A stretch of 64,000 nt of DNA from Nostoc sp. UHCC 0302 (GCF_038096175.1 NZ_CP151099.1:5243501-5307500); one strand, 5' to 3'; shown: positions 9,012 through 17,467, counted from the first letter of the stretch. Notes: generated by a model not told the origin, from the sequence alone. Numbers and translations: made by a program.

Positions 9012-9697
9012 ATAACTTAAAACAATATTTATCCCTTGCTGTTAGCCATCCGGGCATCTTTAGAAATCCGCAGAGTGAGGGATTAGATGTAATTTTGCAA
9101 GAAGAAGAAATTCTTCAGATAGAGTCTTTAGTAGCGCAAAAACTAGAACAAAAAGGATTGCCCCTTGAGTGGGCTAAAGTTGGCATCGTTTATAAAGACC
9201 AGTATTTAATGGTTTTGCGGGATGCAGTACGCTTCCCTGATGGACAATTGGGTACTTATATTCGTATTCTTGTCAAGCCAGATAGCACCCGTGGTGTGGT
9301 GATTCTACCAATTTATCAACAAAAAGTATTACTTATTCGTCACTTTCGCCATGCAACACGCTCTTGGCACTTAGAAATTCCTCGTGGTTTTGGTGAAAAA
9401 GACTCATCTAGTGAAGAAAATACTCAACGAGAATTGATGGAAGAAATTGGTGCTGAGGCTAACTCTCTAGTTTCAATTGGGGAAATGCACGTCAATACAG
9501 GTATTAGTTCTGAATGCGTTGAACTATTTTTTGCAGATATAAAATCTGTTGGTGAATTTGATGTTAAAGAAGGAATTACACAATTGCTGACAATAGAAGT
9601 TTCAGAATTTGAAAGAATGATTAGTGATAATGAAATTACTGATTCTTTTACAATTGCAGCGTATACGCGAGCTAAACTACGTCAATTATTGCCATAA
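9008..9697 (+). CDS. Nudix hydrolase, ADP-ribose pyrophosphatase-like, translationally coupled
   Basis: The C-terminal two thirds of this 229-residue protein form a Nudix domain. The box reads GFGEKDSSSEENTQ followed by RELMEEIGA at residues 141-149, so the catalytic REL-EE-G half is intact. The first Glu of the canonical GX5EX7REUXEEXGU pattern is Ser133 here. The layout (PRGF before the box, long N-terminal region) is closest to ADP-ribose or nucleoside-diphosphate-sugar hydrolases. The likely start is the TTG at 9008, which overlaps the TGA of the 590-residue gene; no better start fits the coupling. It closes the accessory operon. Substrate not determinable. Confidence 0.85.
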   Translation: MNNLKQYLSLAVSHPGIFRNPQSEGLDVILQEEEILQIESLVAQKLEQKGLPLEWAKVGIVYKDQYLMVLRDAVRFPDGQLGTYIRILVKPDSTRGVVILPIYQQKVLLIRHFRHATRSWHLEIPRGFGEKDSSSEENTQRELMEEIGAEANSLVSIGEMHVNTGISSECVELFFADIKSVGEFDVKEGITQLLTIEVSEFERMISDNEITDSFTIAAYTRAKLRQLLP

Positions 9698-9723
9698 AGC
9701 TGTCTAGAAAAGTCAAGCCTCAG

Positions 9724-10305
9724 TTAGGGACTCAATACTGTGTCTAGTTGCGGTAGTAAAGCTGTAAAAGCCTTGCCTCGATGACTAATTGACCTCTTAG
9801 CTTGTGGCGTCATTTCAGCATAGGTCAATTTCTTCTCTGGGACGTAAAAAATTGGATCATAACCGAAACCACTATTACCACGAGGTGCATGGAGAATTTC
9901 GCCACGACAAATACCTTCAGCTTGTAATACGATCGCACCATCAGGATTAGCGATCGCTACTACACAAACAAATTGCGCTTGCCGATTTTCGGCGTTACCT
10001 AATTCCTTCAATAATCTAGCAATACGTTCTGAGTCGTTTTGGCCATAACGCGCGGAATACACTCCCGGTATACCATTGAGTGCATCTACTTCCAAGCCAG
10101 AATCATCAGCGATCGCCCAGTTTCCTGTTGCTAAAGCAACTTGAGATGCTTTGAGACAAGCATTAGCTGCAAAAGTCTCGCCGGTCTCTTCAATTTCTAA
10201 TTCTTCAGGCTTAAGGATTAGTTCCCAATTAGAGTTTTCCAGGTAAGCTTGCATTTCCCGCAATTTACCTGGATTTCCTGTGGCGACTACGAGTAGTTTT
10301 GTCAT
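9724..10305 (-). CDS. rdgB: non-canonical purine NTP pyrophosphatase (XTP/dITP diphosphatase, RdgB/HAM1 family)
   Basis: This enzyme hydrolyses dITP, XTP and related deaminated nucleotides to monophosphates, cleaning the nucleotide pool. Family motifs are all visible: VVATGNPGKLREM at the start, EETGETFAANACLKA, ADDSGLEVDALNG and the C-terminal SHRGKA. I chose the ATG at 10305 (MTKLLVVATGNPGK). An upstream in-frame ATG at 10326 would add MTNDKLP, which is encoded by the short tandem repeat lying there and is not part of the family. Length 193 residues is normal. The gene converges on the Nudix gene, with only 26 bases between the stops. Confidence 0.93.
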   Translation of the reverse strand: MTKLLVVATGNPGKLREMQAYLENSNWELILKPEELEIEETGETFAANACLKASQVALATGNWAIADDSGLEVDALNGIPGVYSARYGQNDSERIARLLKELGNAENRQAQFVCVVAIANPDGAIVLQAEGICRGEILHAPRGNSGFGYDPIFYVPEKKLTYAEMTPQAKRSISHRGKAFTALLPQLDTVLSP

Positions 10306-10412
10306 TGGTAATTTGTCATTGGTCATCGGTCATTAGTCATTAGTTATTGGTCAATTAGTCATTGTTTTTAAACAAAGGACAAATGACAAAAGACTAATGA
10401 CTAATAACTAAT
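10306..10412. repeat. short tandem repeat tract (GTCATTAG-type)
   Basis: The tract repeats words like GGTCATTAGTCATTAG and, after TTTTTAAACAAAGG, their inverse GACTAATGACTAATAAC. It can therefore fold into a long imperfect hairpin. Such seven- or eight-base repeats (STRR) are common between genes of heterocystous cyanobacteria. It supplies the spurious N-terminal extension of the rdgB-like gene. Confidence 0.8.
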
Positions 10413-10413
10413 T

Positions 10414-11850
10414 TTACTCTGCCCAGTGTTTTGCCCAAGCAAGAGTTTCATGTACTTGCTCAATTGTGGGGGCTTCGCAGTAGAGGCGTAAAACTGGTTC
10501 AGTACCGCTAAACCGAATCATTAACCAGCTTTTGTCAGCTAGGCGGTACTTGTAACCGTCTATTGTTTGACAATCAATCACGGCTTTACCAGCGATTTCC
10601 TTTAGGGGTTCGGTTTGCAGTTGTTGCAAAAGACGTGATCGCACTTCCATACTTGCCAAGGGTAAATCAATGCGATCGTATGCTGAACTAAACCCTGTTT
10701 GTTCTTGCAAATAGCGATAATATTCGCCTAAATCTAGCCCAGATTCTACAATCGCCTCTAGCACATACAATGCTGACAGCAGTGCATCACGTTCAGGAAT
10801 ATGGCTACCGTAGCCAATTCCTCCTGACTCTTCACCACCCAGCAAAACCTGTGTTGCTAACATTCTGTCAGCAATATATTTATAACCAACCGCTGTCTCA
10901 AATACTGAAAGATGATGTAGTGCTGCTACAAGAGGCATCAAGTCAGAACCACTAACGGTTTTGACGATTTCACCGGTAAAGCCGCGCCGTTTGGTTAAGT
11001 GGTCGATTAATATCGGGATTAACACCTGAGAACTCAAAAAGTTGGCTTCTCCGTCTACAGCAGCGATGCGATCGCAATCCCCATCAAATACTAACCCCAC
11101 CGTTAAACCAGATTTATCTGTTTGTCCGTGAGTTTTGATTACTTCAAATAAACGTGAAAGGTATTTAGGTAAAGGTTCCGGCGCACCACCACCAAATAGG
11201 GGATCACGTTCGCTGTTGATTTCTTTTACCTGATCTCCTAGTAGTTTCGCCAATCCGCCGGCAGCAGCGCCATGCATGACATCAGCAAATACCGTCAGTT
11301 TACCAGAGGCGATCGCTTTGCGAATCTTGGCAATATCAACTTTTCCTTCTAGCCCTTGAGTGTAACTAGGCCAGGGATCAAACTTCTCTTCTTTGCCTGG
11401 AGTAGTTGCCTGCGGTACTCCCTCTGACAACAACGCTTCTATCTCTTTTGTGACTTCTGGGGATACTGAACCGCCAAAATAACCCTTGACTTTTAATCCC
11501 AAATATATCCCAGGATTATGGCTGGCTGTAATTACCAGCGCCCCCAAAGCATTAAGTTGTTTTGCCGCCCAACTATAAGCCGGGGTTGGGGCATAGCTTT
11601 CGCTGAACAACACATCAAATCCGACGGCAGTAACAGCATCAGCGACAACACGAGCAAAGTCTTCTGCCATAAATCGGCGATCGTAACCGACGATTATCGT
11701 CCGGCTACCCACCGTAGAATAGTATGTATCATATAATACTTTTGCAGCGGCTGACGTAACTAAGGCTAGACGTTCAAAGGTGAACTCATCACCAATAACG
11801 CCCCGCCAGCCGTCTGTACCAAACTTGATTGAGTTAGTTACAACTGGCAT
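10414..11850 (-). CDS. phosphoglucomutase/phosphomannomutase family protein
   Basis: An alpha-D-phosphohexomutase that moves a phosphate between C1 and C6 of a hexose via a phosphoserine. All four family loops are present in 478 residues: phosphoserine loop TASHNP with Ser110, metal loop DGDCDR at 256-261, sugar loop GGEESGGIGYG and the C-terminal phosphate loop RFSGTEPVLRLY. The start at 11850 (MPVVTNSIKFGTDGWRG) fits the family, whose homology begins with KFGTDGWRG. Whether its main substrate is glucose-, mannose- or glucosamine-phosphate cannot be decided from motifs. It lies between the rdgB-like gene and hfq on the same strand, separated by repeats on both sides. Confidence 0.9.
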   Translation of the reverse strand: MPVVTNSIKFGTDGWRGVIGDEFTFERLALVTSAAAKVLYDTYYSTVGSRTIIVGYDRRFMAEDFARVVADAVTAVGFDVLFSESYAPTPAYSWAAKQLNALGALVITASHNPGIYLGLKVKGYFGGSVSPEVTKEIEALLSEGVPQATTPGKEEKFDPWPSYTQGLEGKVDIAKIRKAIASGKLTVFADVMHGAAAGGLAKLLGDQVKEINSERDPLFGGGAPEPLPKYLSRLFEVIKTHGQTDKSGLTVGLVFDGDCDRIAAVDGEANFLSSQVLIPILIDHLTKRRGFTGEIVKTVSGSDLMPLVAALHHLSVFETAVGYKYIADRMLATQVLLGGEESGGIGYGSHIPERDALLSALYVLEAIVESGLDLGEYYRYLQEQTGFSSAYDRIDLPLASMEVRSRLLQQLQTEPLKEIAGKAVIDCQTIDGYKYRLADKSWLMIRFSGTEPVLRLYCEAPTIEQVHETLAWAKHWAE

Positions 11851-11950
11851 TTGGGTATCCTAACTGTCTTTCTGAGGATTCTAGCATTTATACAGTGTAT
11901 AAAGTAAAAAAAGAATATAGTAAAAATATGTACTAGTAATACTGAGTAAG

Positions 11951-11983
11951 AGGCATGGGGCATGGGGTATGGGGCATTGGGGA
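11951..11983 (+). repeat. G-rich direct repeat (GGCATGGG units)
   Basis: Four to five direct copies of GGCATGGG or GGTATGGG lie between the phosphohexomutase start and the hfq stop. Similar words recur in C-rich form at about 16515-16600 and 42710-42770. They belong to a family of low-complexity extragenic repeats in this genome. No gene is supported in 11851-12018. Confidence 0.6.
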
Positions 11984-12018
11984 TGAGAGAAAATTTTTCC
12001 CCTCTGCCCTTCTGTTTC

Positions 12019-12234
12019 CTAACTCTTAGGTTTGATATAAGCGATCGCTTGCTTCCAAATAGTGGTTTGCTGACTGTTTTCATCAGCAATACATACACAC
12101 TGTGGATCTTGCCATAAAACTTTTCCTGTCAACACATCGCCAGTGAGCAATTTGAACTCTACTGGTGTTGTTTGTTTAATCAGGGTTTGAACTTGTCTAA
12201 TACTGGGTAAAGTGGTGTCAAATTCAGTAAGCAT
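12019..12234 (-). CDS. hfq: cyanobacterial Hfq (Sm-like protein)
   Basis: Hfq is a hexameric Sm-fold protein; in cyanobacteria it is needed for type IV pilus function and motility rather than general sRNA pairing. The 71-residue protein has the short length of cyanobacterial Hfq and the Sm1 pattern PVEFKLLTGDVLTGKVLWQD, followed by an Sm2-like CVCIADENSQQTTIWKQAIAYI. The classical YKHA motif of enterobacterial Hfq is absent, as expected in this phylum. The gene is divergent from dapF with 152 bases between, a neighbourhood known from Anabaena-type genomes. The start at 12234 matches the usual N-terminus. Confidence 0.88.
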   Translation of the reverse strand: MLTEFDTTLPSIRQVQTLIKQTTPVEFKLLTGDVLTGKVLWQDPQCVCIADENSQQTTIWKQAIAYIKPKS

Positions 12235-12276
12235 TTTTAGTAATGATGTGTGTACAAGAGAGAATGTTTAAATAAG

Positions 12277-12362
12277 GGACTGGTAACTAGGGACTGGGTA
12301 ATGGGAAAGAGTTTTCTAATTCCCAGTACCCAATCCCCAGCACCCAATCCCTAATACCTAAT
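12277..12362. repeat. palindromic low-complexity repeat between hfq and dapF
   Basis: The left half has GGGACTGG, TAGGGACTGGG and TAATGGGAAAGAG; the right half has TTCCCAGTACCCAATCCCC and CACCCAATCCC. The halves are complementary and form an imperfect hairpin. A close relative is found inside the dapF coding sequence at 12663-12735. The element occupies most of the hfq-dapF promoter space. Confidence 0.75.
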
Positions 12363-12386
12363 CTTTGATAATTCATCCTTAGAGAA

Positions 12387-13286
12387 ATGGCAATCGAATT
12401 TACTAAGTATCACGGTCTGGGCAATGATTTTATTTTGATTGATAATCGCTCTTCATCTGTTCCAGTACTAACGCCAGAGCAAGCTATTAAGTTGTGCGAT
12501 CGCCACTTTGGTATCGGTGCTGATGGTGTAATTTTTGCTCTGCCTGGAGAAAATGGCACTGACTACACCATGCGGATTTTCAATTCCGATGGTTCAGAAC
12601 CGGAAATGTGCGGTAATGGTATTCGCTGTTTAGCTGGATTTCTCGCAGACTTAGAAGGATTGGCGACTAGAGACTGGGGACTAGGGACTGGGAAAGAATC
12701 TTCCCAATCCCCAATTCCCAATCCCCAATCCCCGATCACATATCGCATTCATACGTTGGCTGGTGTGATTACACCTCAACTCAAGTCTGATGGCCAAGTT
12801 AAGGTGGATATGGGTTTACCCAGGTTACTCGCTGGGGAAATTCCTACTAATCTTGCATCTGCTGAGAAAAAAGTGATTAATGAACTTTTAGAGGTAGCAG
12901 GGCAAACTTGGAAAGTCACCTGTGTAAGTATGGGAAATCCTCACTGCATTACCTTTGTAGAAGATGTAGCAGCAATTTCTTTAGAAAGTATAGGCCCGCA
13001 GTTTGAACATCACCCAGCTTTTCCCCAACGGATAAATACGGAATTTATTCAAGTGGTGCGCCGTGACTACTTAAAAATGCGGGTTTGGGAACGAGGCGCG
13101 GGGATTACCTTGGCTTGTGGTACTGGTGCTTGTGCTTCGTTGGTTGCTGGTGTGTTGACTGGAAAATGCGATCGCACTGCGACTGTAGAATTACCGGGTG
13201 GGCCTTTGCAGATTGAATGGTCAGAAATCGACCAAAGAGTTTACATGACTGGGCAAGCTGAACGGGTGTTCAGCGGTAAACTGTAA
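12387..13286 (+). CDS. dapF: diaminopimelate epimerase with repeat-coded insert
   Basis: DapF converts LL- to meso-diaminopimelate for lysine and peptidoglycan. Both catalytic cysteines are present: Cys75 in MCGNGIRC and Cys244 in [10 protein letters not shown]. The N-terminus [12 protein letters not shown] matches the family and fixes the start at 12387. The protein is 299 residues, about 20 more than usual. The extra residues lie at about 93-116 ([12 protein letters not shown], then [10 protein letters not shown]), are encoded by the palindromic repeat, and follow the catalytic Cys loop. Both active-site motifs and the ends are intact, so the gene is probably functional with a surface loop expanded. 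It is monocistronic, followed by a hairpin. Confidence 0.93.
   Translation: MAIEFTKYHGLGNDFILIDNRSSSVPVLTPEQAIKLCDRHFGIGADGVIFALPGENGTDYTMRIFNSDGSEPEMCGNGIRCLAGFLADLEGLATRDWGLGTGKESSQSPIPNPQSPITYRIHTLAGVITPQLKSDGQVKVDMGLPRLLAGEIPTNLASAEKKVINELLEVAGQTWKVTCVSMGNPHCITFVEDVAAISLESIGPQFEHHPAFPQRINTEFIQVVRRDYLKMRVWERGAGITLACGTGACASLVAGVLTGKCDRTATVELPGGPLQIEWSEIDQRVYMTGQAERVFSGKL
12663..12735 (+). repeat. in-frame repeat insertion inside dapF
   Basis: The segment reads as GACTAGAGACTGGGG, TAGGGACTGGG, AAAGAATC and then CCCAATCCCC words, the same order as the intergenic repeat at 12277-12362. Its length keeps the dapF frame open and adds about 24 residues rich in Gly, Ser and Pro. An inverted structure is retained at the DNA level. 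Confidence 0.8.
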
Positions 13287-13295
13287 CAGAATTAC

Positions 13296-13320
13296 TGGCA
13301 TTACTACCTGAGTAATGCCA
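13296..13320 (+). terminator. hairpin after dapF
   Basis: TGGCATTAC at 13296-13304 pairs perfectly with GTAATGCCA at 13312-13320 around a 7-base loop, ten bases after the dapF stop. There is no T run behind it, so it would act as a 3'-end stabilising or Rho-independent-like hairpin without the usual tail, which is common in cyanobacteria. Confidence 0.6.
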
Positions 13321-13497
13321 CAAAAGCTTTGTAGTTACTGCACGCCCACTTCTAAATTGTGCTGGTGTAGAACGTGTTTGAGCGACTGTTTCTTTCGTAA
13401 TCTTTATAAAGTTAGTAAACAAAAGATAAACCGCTATTTTGGCAAGTTTTCTAGTGTACTTGTTCGATAAAAACTGCTGCTGAAATAAAACAAATAA

Positions 13498-13968
13498 AAA
13501 TACCTTGGTCAAACAGCTATTAAGCCTACTTCTCCAAAAACCACAGAAAAAAAACAATGGGATGAATTATCTTTTATCAAAGAAATTGGGACTAAATATG
13601 GTGCTGAGGTGGCTAAAGTTGCGAGTCTGATTCTGGAATGGTCAATTGGCCAACCGATGCAGATTCAATGGGGTATAGGTATGAGTCAGGGGTCTTTTAC
13701 TCCTAAAATTAATTACAAAGGTAAAAATATCACTTTTTTCCGGGTTTGGACTAATGCCACCCTAGAAGTTTTAGCCTATAAACCACCATTTCATTTAGAA
13801 GCTAAAAAAGCAGAACTTCTCAACCGATTTAAATCTATTACAGGTACATCAATTTCGGTTAATCCTTATTGCTGGTATATTCCCTTTTCTATTCTCAAAG
13901 ATGAGATAGTTTTCCGGCGGTTGTTGGAAGTACTTAGTTGGACGATTAATGAAATCCAATCATCATGA
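13498..13968 (+). pseudogene. C-terminal fragment of a larger protein, 5' end lost
   Basis: The frame is open from 13498, just after stops at 13468, 13486 and 13495, but has no ATG, GTG or TTG before the ATG at 13606-13614 region. The residues before that ATG (KQWDELSFIKEIGTKYGAEV) clearly continue the same domain, so the natural start is missing. The rest has a compact alpha/beta look (ILEWSIGQPMQIQWGIG, KPPFHLEAKKAEL, YWYIPFSILK-like end). This pattern resembles a C-terminal domain I have seen attached to nuclease-type proteins, but I cannot name it. It is most likely the tail of a deleted gene. Confidence 0.55.
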
Positions 13969-14432
13969 AATAATAACTAAGTTTTGTTAACCTGAATATA
14001 TAATTCGTGATTCTTATTGTTAACTCATGATTTATAGTTGCTATATTTCATGTATAGAAGTGCATCATAACCTAAATTAATTTATAAATATTGTCAATAA
14101 CTAATAGCCACTATGCTTAGATAACTCAGGTATTTGTTCTGCCTAAACCACTCATTAAAGTCAAGCTCATGCATACTATTGCTGAATTTGGTGAAAATAT
14201 GGGGTTTCTGCAATCTATGTTGAGAATATGTCTAAAGGAAGTGATTTTTAGTCGCTTTTACATCTAACTTAACTGCGCTAATTTTTCTTTTGCTCACGCT
14301 ATAGTAACTGGTTCACCCGATTGGGTGAATGCGATGCAAGCAAATGGAATATACCCTGAAGGTAGAGGCTAGTTTGTTTCGGTTGGTGGTTATTCTCACA
14401 GAATAAAAACTGCCAAACTGGTTATTCTAGCT
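13969..14432. other. intergenic region before the first kinase, one small hairpin
   Basis: No gene is supported. TTCACCC at 14312-14318 pairs with GGGTGAA at 14323-14329 around GATT. The region around 14375-14410 contains TTATTCT and AGAATAA in inverted order. The sequence is otherwise AT-rich and probably contains the promoter of the histidine kinase gene that starts near 14433. Confidence 0.4.
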
Positions 14433-17213
14433 TTGAATCGTGCATCAGTAGCTTGTGTATCAAAGGCTCAAACAGTGGATGAAACCGTAAAATCACTGCA
14501 TACACCAGATTGTCAGCAAGAGACTATCAACTTGCTCTCAAAATTTGCTGTCAATTTACCTGGGATGATTTTCCAAGTCCTGCAAAGACAGGATGGTTCT
14601 CCGTTTGTGCTTTATATCAGTTCTGGCTGTAGAGATTTGTGTGAATTAGAACCAGAAGTTGTACAGGAAAACTTTCAGGTACTGCACGCACTTGTTTATC
14701 CGCAAGATATAAAAGGTTTTAAAGAATCTATAGCTGTTTCTGCCGCTACTTTTGTACCTTGGCATTGGGAAGGTCGCATCATTACGCCTAGTGGCAAGCT
14801 GAAGTGGATTCAGGCTACTTCTCAACCAGAACAACAAGCTAACGGCGACTTTGTTTGGGATGGTTTGGTTATGGATATCACAGACCGAAAACAAGCAGAA
14901 GAAAAATTACGAGAAAGCGAAGCCCGCTATAAAGCACTTTTGGATGCTATCCCTGATTTAATGTTTCGTATCAGCCGTGATGGAAACTACTTAGATTTGA
15001 AAGATGAGGGAGTAAATATCACCCTCTCTAGGGAAGAAATTGTTGGTAAAAATTTGCAAGAATTATTGCCAAGTGATGTTGCAGCAATAAGTCAAGAAGC
15101 GATCGCAAAAACTTTGGATTCTGGAACTTTGCAAACTTGCGAATATCAGCTGCCAACCCCTCTAGGAATCAGAGATTATGAAGCGCGGTTGGTGGTGAGT
15201 GGTATAGATGAAGTATTAGCTATTGTGCGAGATATCACAGAACGCAAACAGGCAGAAGTCAGCCTGCAAAATTTCGCCCAAAAGTTTGCTAAAGCTTTTA
15301 GTTGCAGTCCAGATCCGATTACCATCACCACGCTTAAAGAAGGTCGCTTCATAGAAGTGAACGACAGTTTTGTCAAACTCATTGGTTATGAGCGAGATGA
15401 GACGATTGGTCAAAGGGCTTTTGAATTAAATGTTTGGGTAAACGAGCGCGATCGCCTTAAGCTATTACAGGAGTTACAAACTACAGGAGTTGTTCGCAAC
15501 TTAGAATTAGAATTTCGCCGCAAATCTGGCGAGATAGTTGCAGCCCAGCTTTCAGCCGAAGTAATAACTTTGGATGGTATTCCGTGTATTTTAGCAGTGC
15601 ATCACGACATTACAGAACGCAAGCAGGTAGAAGCACAATTACGTCTTTCAGCACAACGCGATCGCTTGTTGACAGAAACCCTAGCACGAATTCGTTCTTC
15701 ACTCAAGTTAGACCAAATTCTCCAAACTACCGTCACAGAAGTCAGGCAATTTCTGCGAGCAGATCGGGTTTTCATTGGTCTAAAGAATGCCAATTCTTCA
15801 GGAACTAGAACTCTTGCCGAATCTGTAGATCCTCAATATCTATCAATCTCTGATTCAGCTATTAATGATGAAGCTGATTTGCAAGAATTGAGAAACCTAC
15901 TTAAAACCAATGTAGTGCGTGTCTTTGAAGATACAGCACAAACAACACTGTCTCCCAGAGTGAAAGCACACTTTCAGAAATTCCAAATAAAAGCATCCTT
16001 GGCTGTACCAATAATGTTAGGTAATGAATTATTTGGTGCGTTAATTGCCAACCAATGCTCCTCACCACGTCATTGGCAGCCAATGGAAATTGATTTGCTA
16101 CAGCAGATGTCAGAACAGGTAGCGATCGCTATTCAGCAAAGCTTAATCTATCAAGAACTAGCAGAACTAAATACTAATTTAGAACAGCAGGTGCAAGAAC
16201 GTACAGCCCAGTTACAGCAAAAAATGGCAGAAATTGAAGACTTGCACCGAGTGAAAGATGTTGTTCTGCACACCGTTGCCCATGATTTGAAAACTTCGGT
16301 AATGGGTAACTTGATGGTGCTAAAGAATTTGCTAAATCAGGGAGGGGAGAAGCAGAGGGGTGGAGGGGCAGAGGGGCAGGAAGCAGGGAGCATACTTCGA
16401 CTCCCTTCCCTGCGGGACGCTACGCGTAGCTTGCTTCCCCAGAGGGATAAGACTACGCTTAAGGCAAGCCGCTCAGTAACCGGGGGGGCAGGGGAGAAAA
16501 ATTTTCCCTCATCCCCAATGCCCAATGACGCCAGTTCTCTCAAGTCGGCGGAGCCAGTCTCGTGGGCAGCTCCCCAATGCCCAATGCCCAATCCCCATTA
16601 CCCCTTATCTCCAGAGGGGGGCCCACCTTCCCCAGTTCCTGTATCGCGCTCGATTATTGAGCGAATGATTCAAGGCAACGACCGCCAACTAACAATGATT
16701 AATTCACTGTTAGAAATAAATTCTTGTGAAGAAACGTTGCGTAACAATCGTGAACTTGTGCAATTTAGCAAGCTATTACAAGGAATGATTGCTGACTGGC
16801 AACCAGTATTAACACAAAACCAAGCGACTATGAAGAACTTGGTTCCTGAAGATTTACCATTGGTTTTAGTAGACGCGACTCGGATACAGAAAATTTTATC
16901 TGAGCTACTAACTCATAGCTTGCAACATAATCCACCAGGATTAAACCTGACTCTGATAGCCACTGTTGACGCAGGAATGATTCGGACTGAGATTCAACAT
17001 AATGGTGTAACAATGAGCAAACCAGAGTGCGATCGCCTGTTTGATTTGTATGTACCCAATCCTCAAGACTGTTGCTCTACAAGCATTGGCTTAAAAATGT
17101 ATCTTTGTCGCAAGGTTATTAAAGCACATGGCGGTGAAATCGGTGTCATTACTGACCGCAAACCTGGGTTAACTTTCTGGTTTACATTACCTCTTGCAAG
17201 CGTATCTGCATAG
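14433..17213 (+). CDS. PAS-GAF histidine kinase with degenerate ATP site and a repeat insert
   Basis: A cytoplasmic multi-sensor kinase of 926 residues: three PAS domains (about 48-155, 162-273 and 277-395), a GAF domain (about 405-572), a coiled coil, the DHp helix with His617 in VAHDLK, and a C-terminal HATPase-like domain. Two features stand out. The ATP-binding boxes are damaged: the N box reads LTHSLQHN instead of NALKHN, G1 reads QHNGVTMS instead of DNGVGIS, and G2 reads IGLKMY instead of GLGLY. And about 98 residues coded by repeats lie between the two DHp helices. The start is uncertain: the TTG at 14433 is used; no ATG lies close by. The next gene is an intact paralogue. Confidence 0.85.
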   Translation: MNRASVACVSKAQTVDETVKSLHTPDCQQETINLLSKFAVNLPGMIFQVLQRQDGSPFVLYISSGCRDLCELEPEVVQENFQVLHALVYPQDIKGFKESIAVSAATFVPWHWEGRIITPSGKLKWIQATSQPEQQANGDFVWDGLVMDITDRKQAEEKLRESEARYKALLDAIPDLMFRISRDGNYLDLKDEGVNITLSREEIVGKNLQELLPSDVAAISQEAIAKTLDSGTLQTCEYQLPTPLGIRDYEARLVVSGIDEVLAIVRDITERKQAEVSLQNFAQKFAKAFSCSPDPITITTLKEGRFIEVNDSFVKLIGYERDETIGQRAFELNVWVNERDRLKLLQELQTTGVVRNLELEFRRKSGEIVAAQLSAEVITLDGIPCILAVHHDITERKQVEAQLRLSAQRDRLLTETLARIRSSLKLDQILQTTVTEVRQFLRADRVFIGLKNANSSGTRTLAESVDPQYLSISDSAINDEADLQELRNLLKTNVVRVFEDTAQTTLSPRVKAHFQKFQIKASLAVPIMLGNELFGALIANQCSSPRHWQPMEIDLLQQMSEQVAIAIQQSLIYQELAELNTNLEQQVQERTAQLQQKMAEIEDLHRVKDVVLHTVAHDLKTSVMGNLMVLKNLLNQGGEKQRGGGAEGQEAGSILRLPSLRDATRSLLPQRDKTTLKASRSVTGGAGEKNFPSSPMPNDASSLKSAEPVSWAAPQCPMPNPHYPLSPEGGPPSPVPVSRSIIERMIQGNDRQLTMINSLLEINSCEETLRNNRELVQFSKLLQGMIADWQPVLTQNQATMKNLVPEDLPLVLVDATRIQKILSELLTHSLQHNPPGLNLTLIATVDAGMIRTEIQHNGVTMSKPECDRLFDLYVPNPQDCCSTSIGLKMYLCRKVIKAHGGEIGVITDRKPGLTFWFTLPLASVSA
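16338..16632 (+). repeat. composite repeat insertion inside the first kinase gene
   Basis: This block holds a G/A-rich part (GGGGAGAAGCAGAGGGG), a GC-rich part (CGGGACGCTACGCGTAGC, AAGGCAAGCCGCTCAG) and a C-rich part (CCCAATGCCCAATCCCC). The same blocks occur in the gaps at 17214-17400, 38999-39151 and 42592-42780. It is 295 bases with no stop in the kinase frame and adds residues 636-734. Flanking residues match the paralogous kinase directly, showing that the block was inserted. Confidence 0.85.
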
Positions 17214-17400
17214 GGCAGAGGGGCAGCACTTCTCTACGTTCGCGCAGCGTCCCGCAGGGAGAGGCTGCACCCTAAGTGTAACTATGCCGCAGGCTTTACG
17301 GCTCCTTTCGTCTTCTCTACGAGATCAAGGCGTTAGCGAAGCTTTCGTAGCGGTACGCTCAAGGCAAGCCGCTCAGTGACCGAGGGGCAGGGGGCAAAGG
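17214..17400 (+). repeat. extragenic repeat cluster between the two kinases
   Basis: Contains TTCGCGCAGCGTCCCGCAGG, ATGCCGCAGGCTTTACGGCT, TCTCTACGAGATCAAGGCG and GCTCAGTGACCGAGGGGCAG. These modules recur at 16390-16490, 38999-39151 and 47087-47299. They carry an open frame by chance. No gene is supported between the kinases. Confidence 0.8.
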
Positions 17401-17467
17401 AGAGAGAAAAAAGGCTTATTATGAACTGTATTTCTATTAGCCCATAAAATAGGAAAAAAATGCGAAG

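Noticed and set aside
6464..9697. Prophage or plasmid origin of the accessory cassette
   Set aside because: No integrase, capsid, replication or toxin-antitoxin motif was found and the flanks are core genes without attachment repeats.
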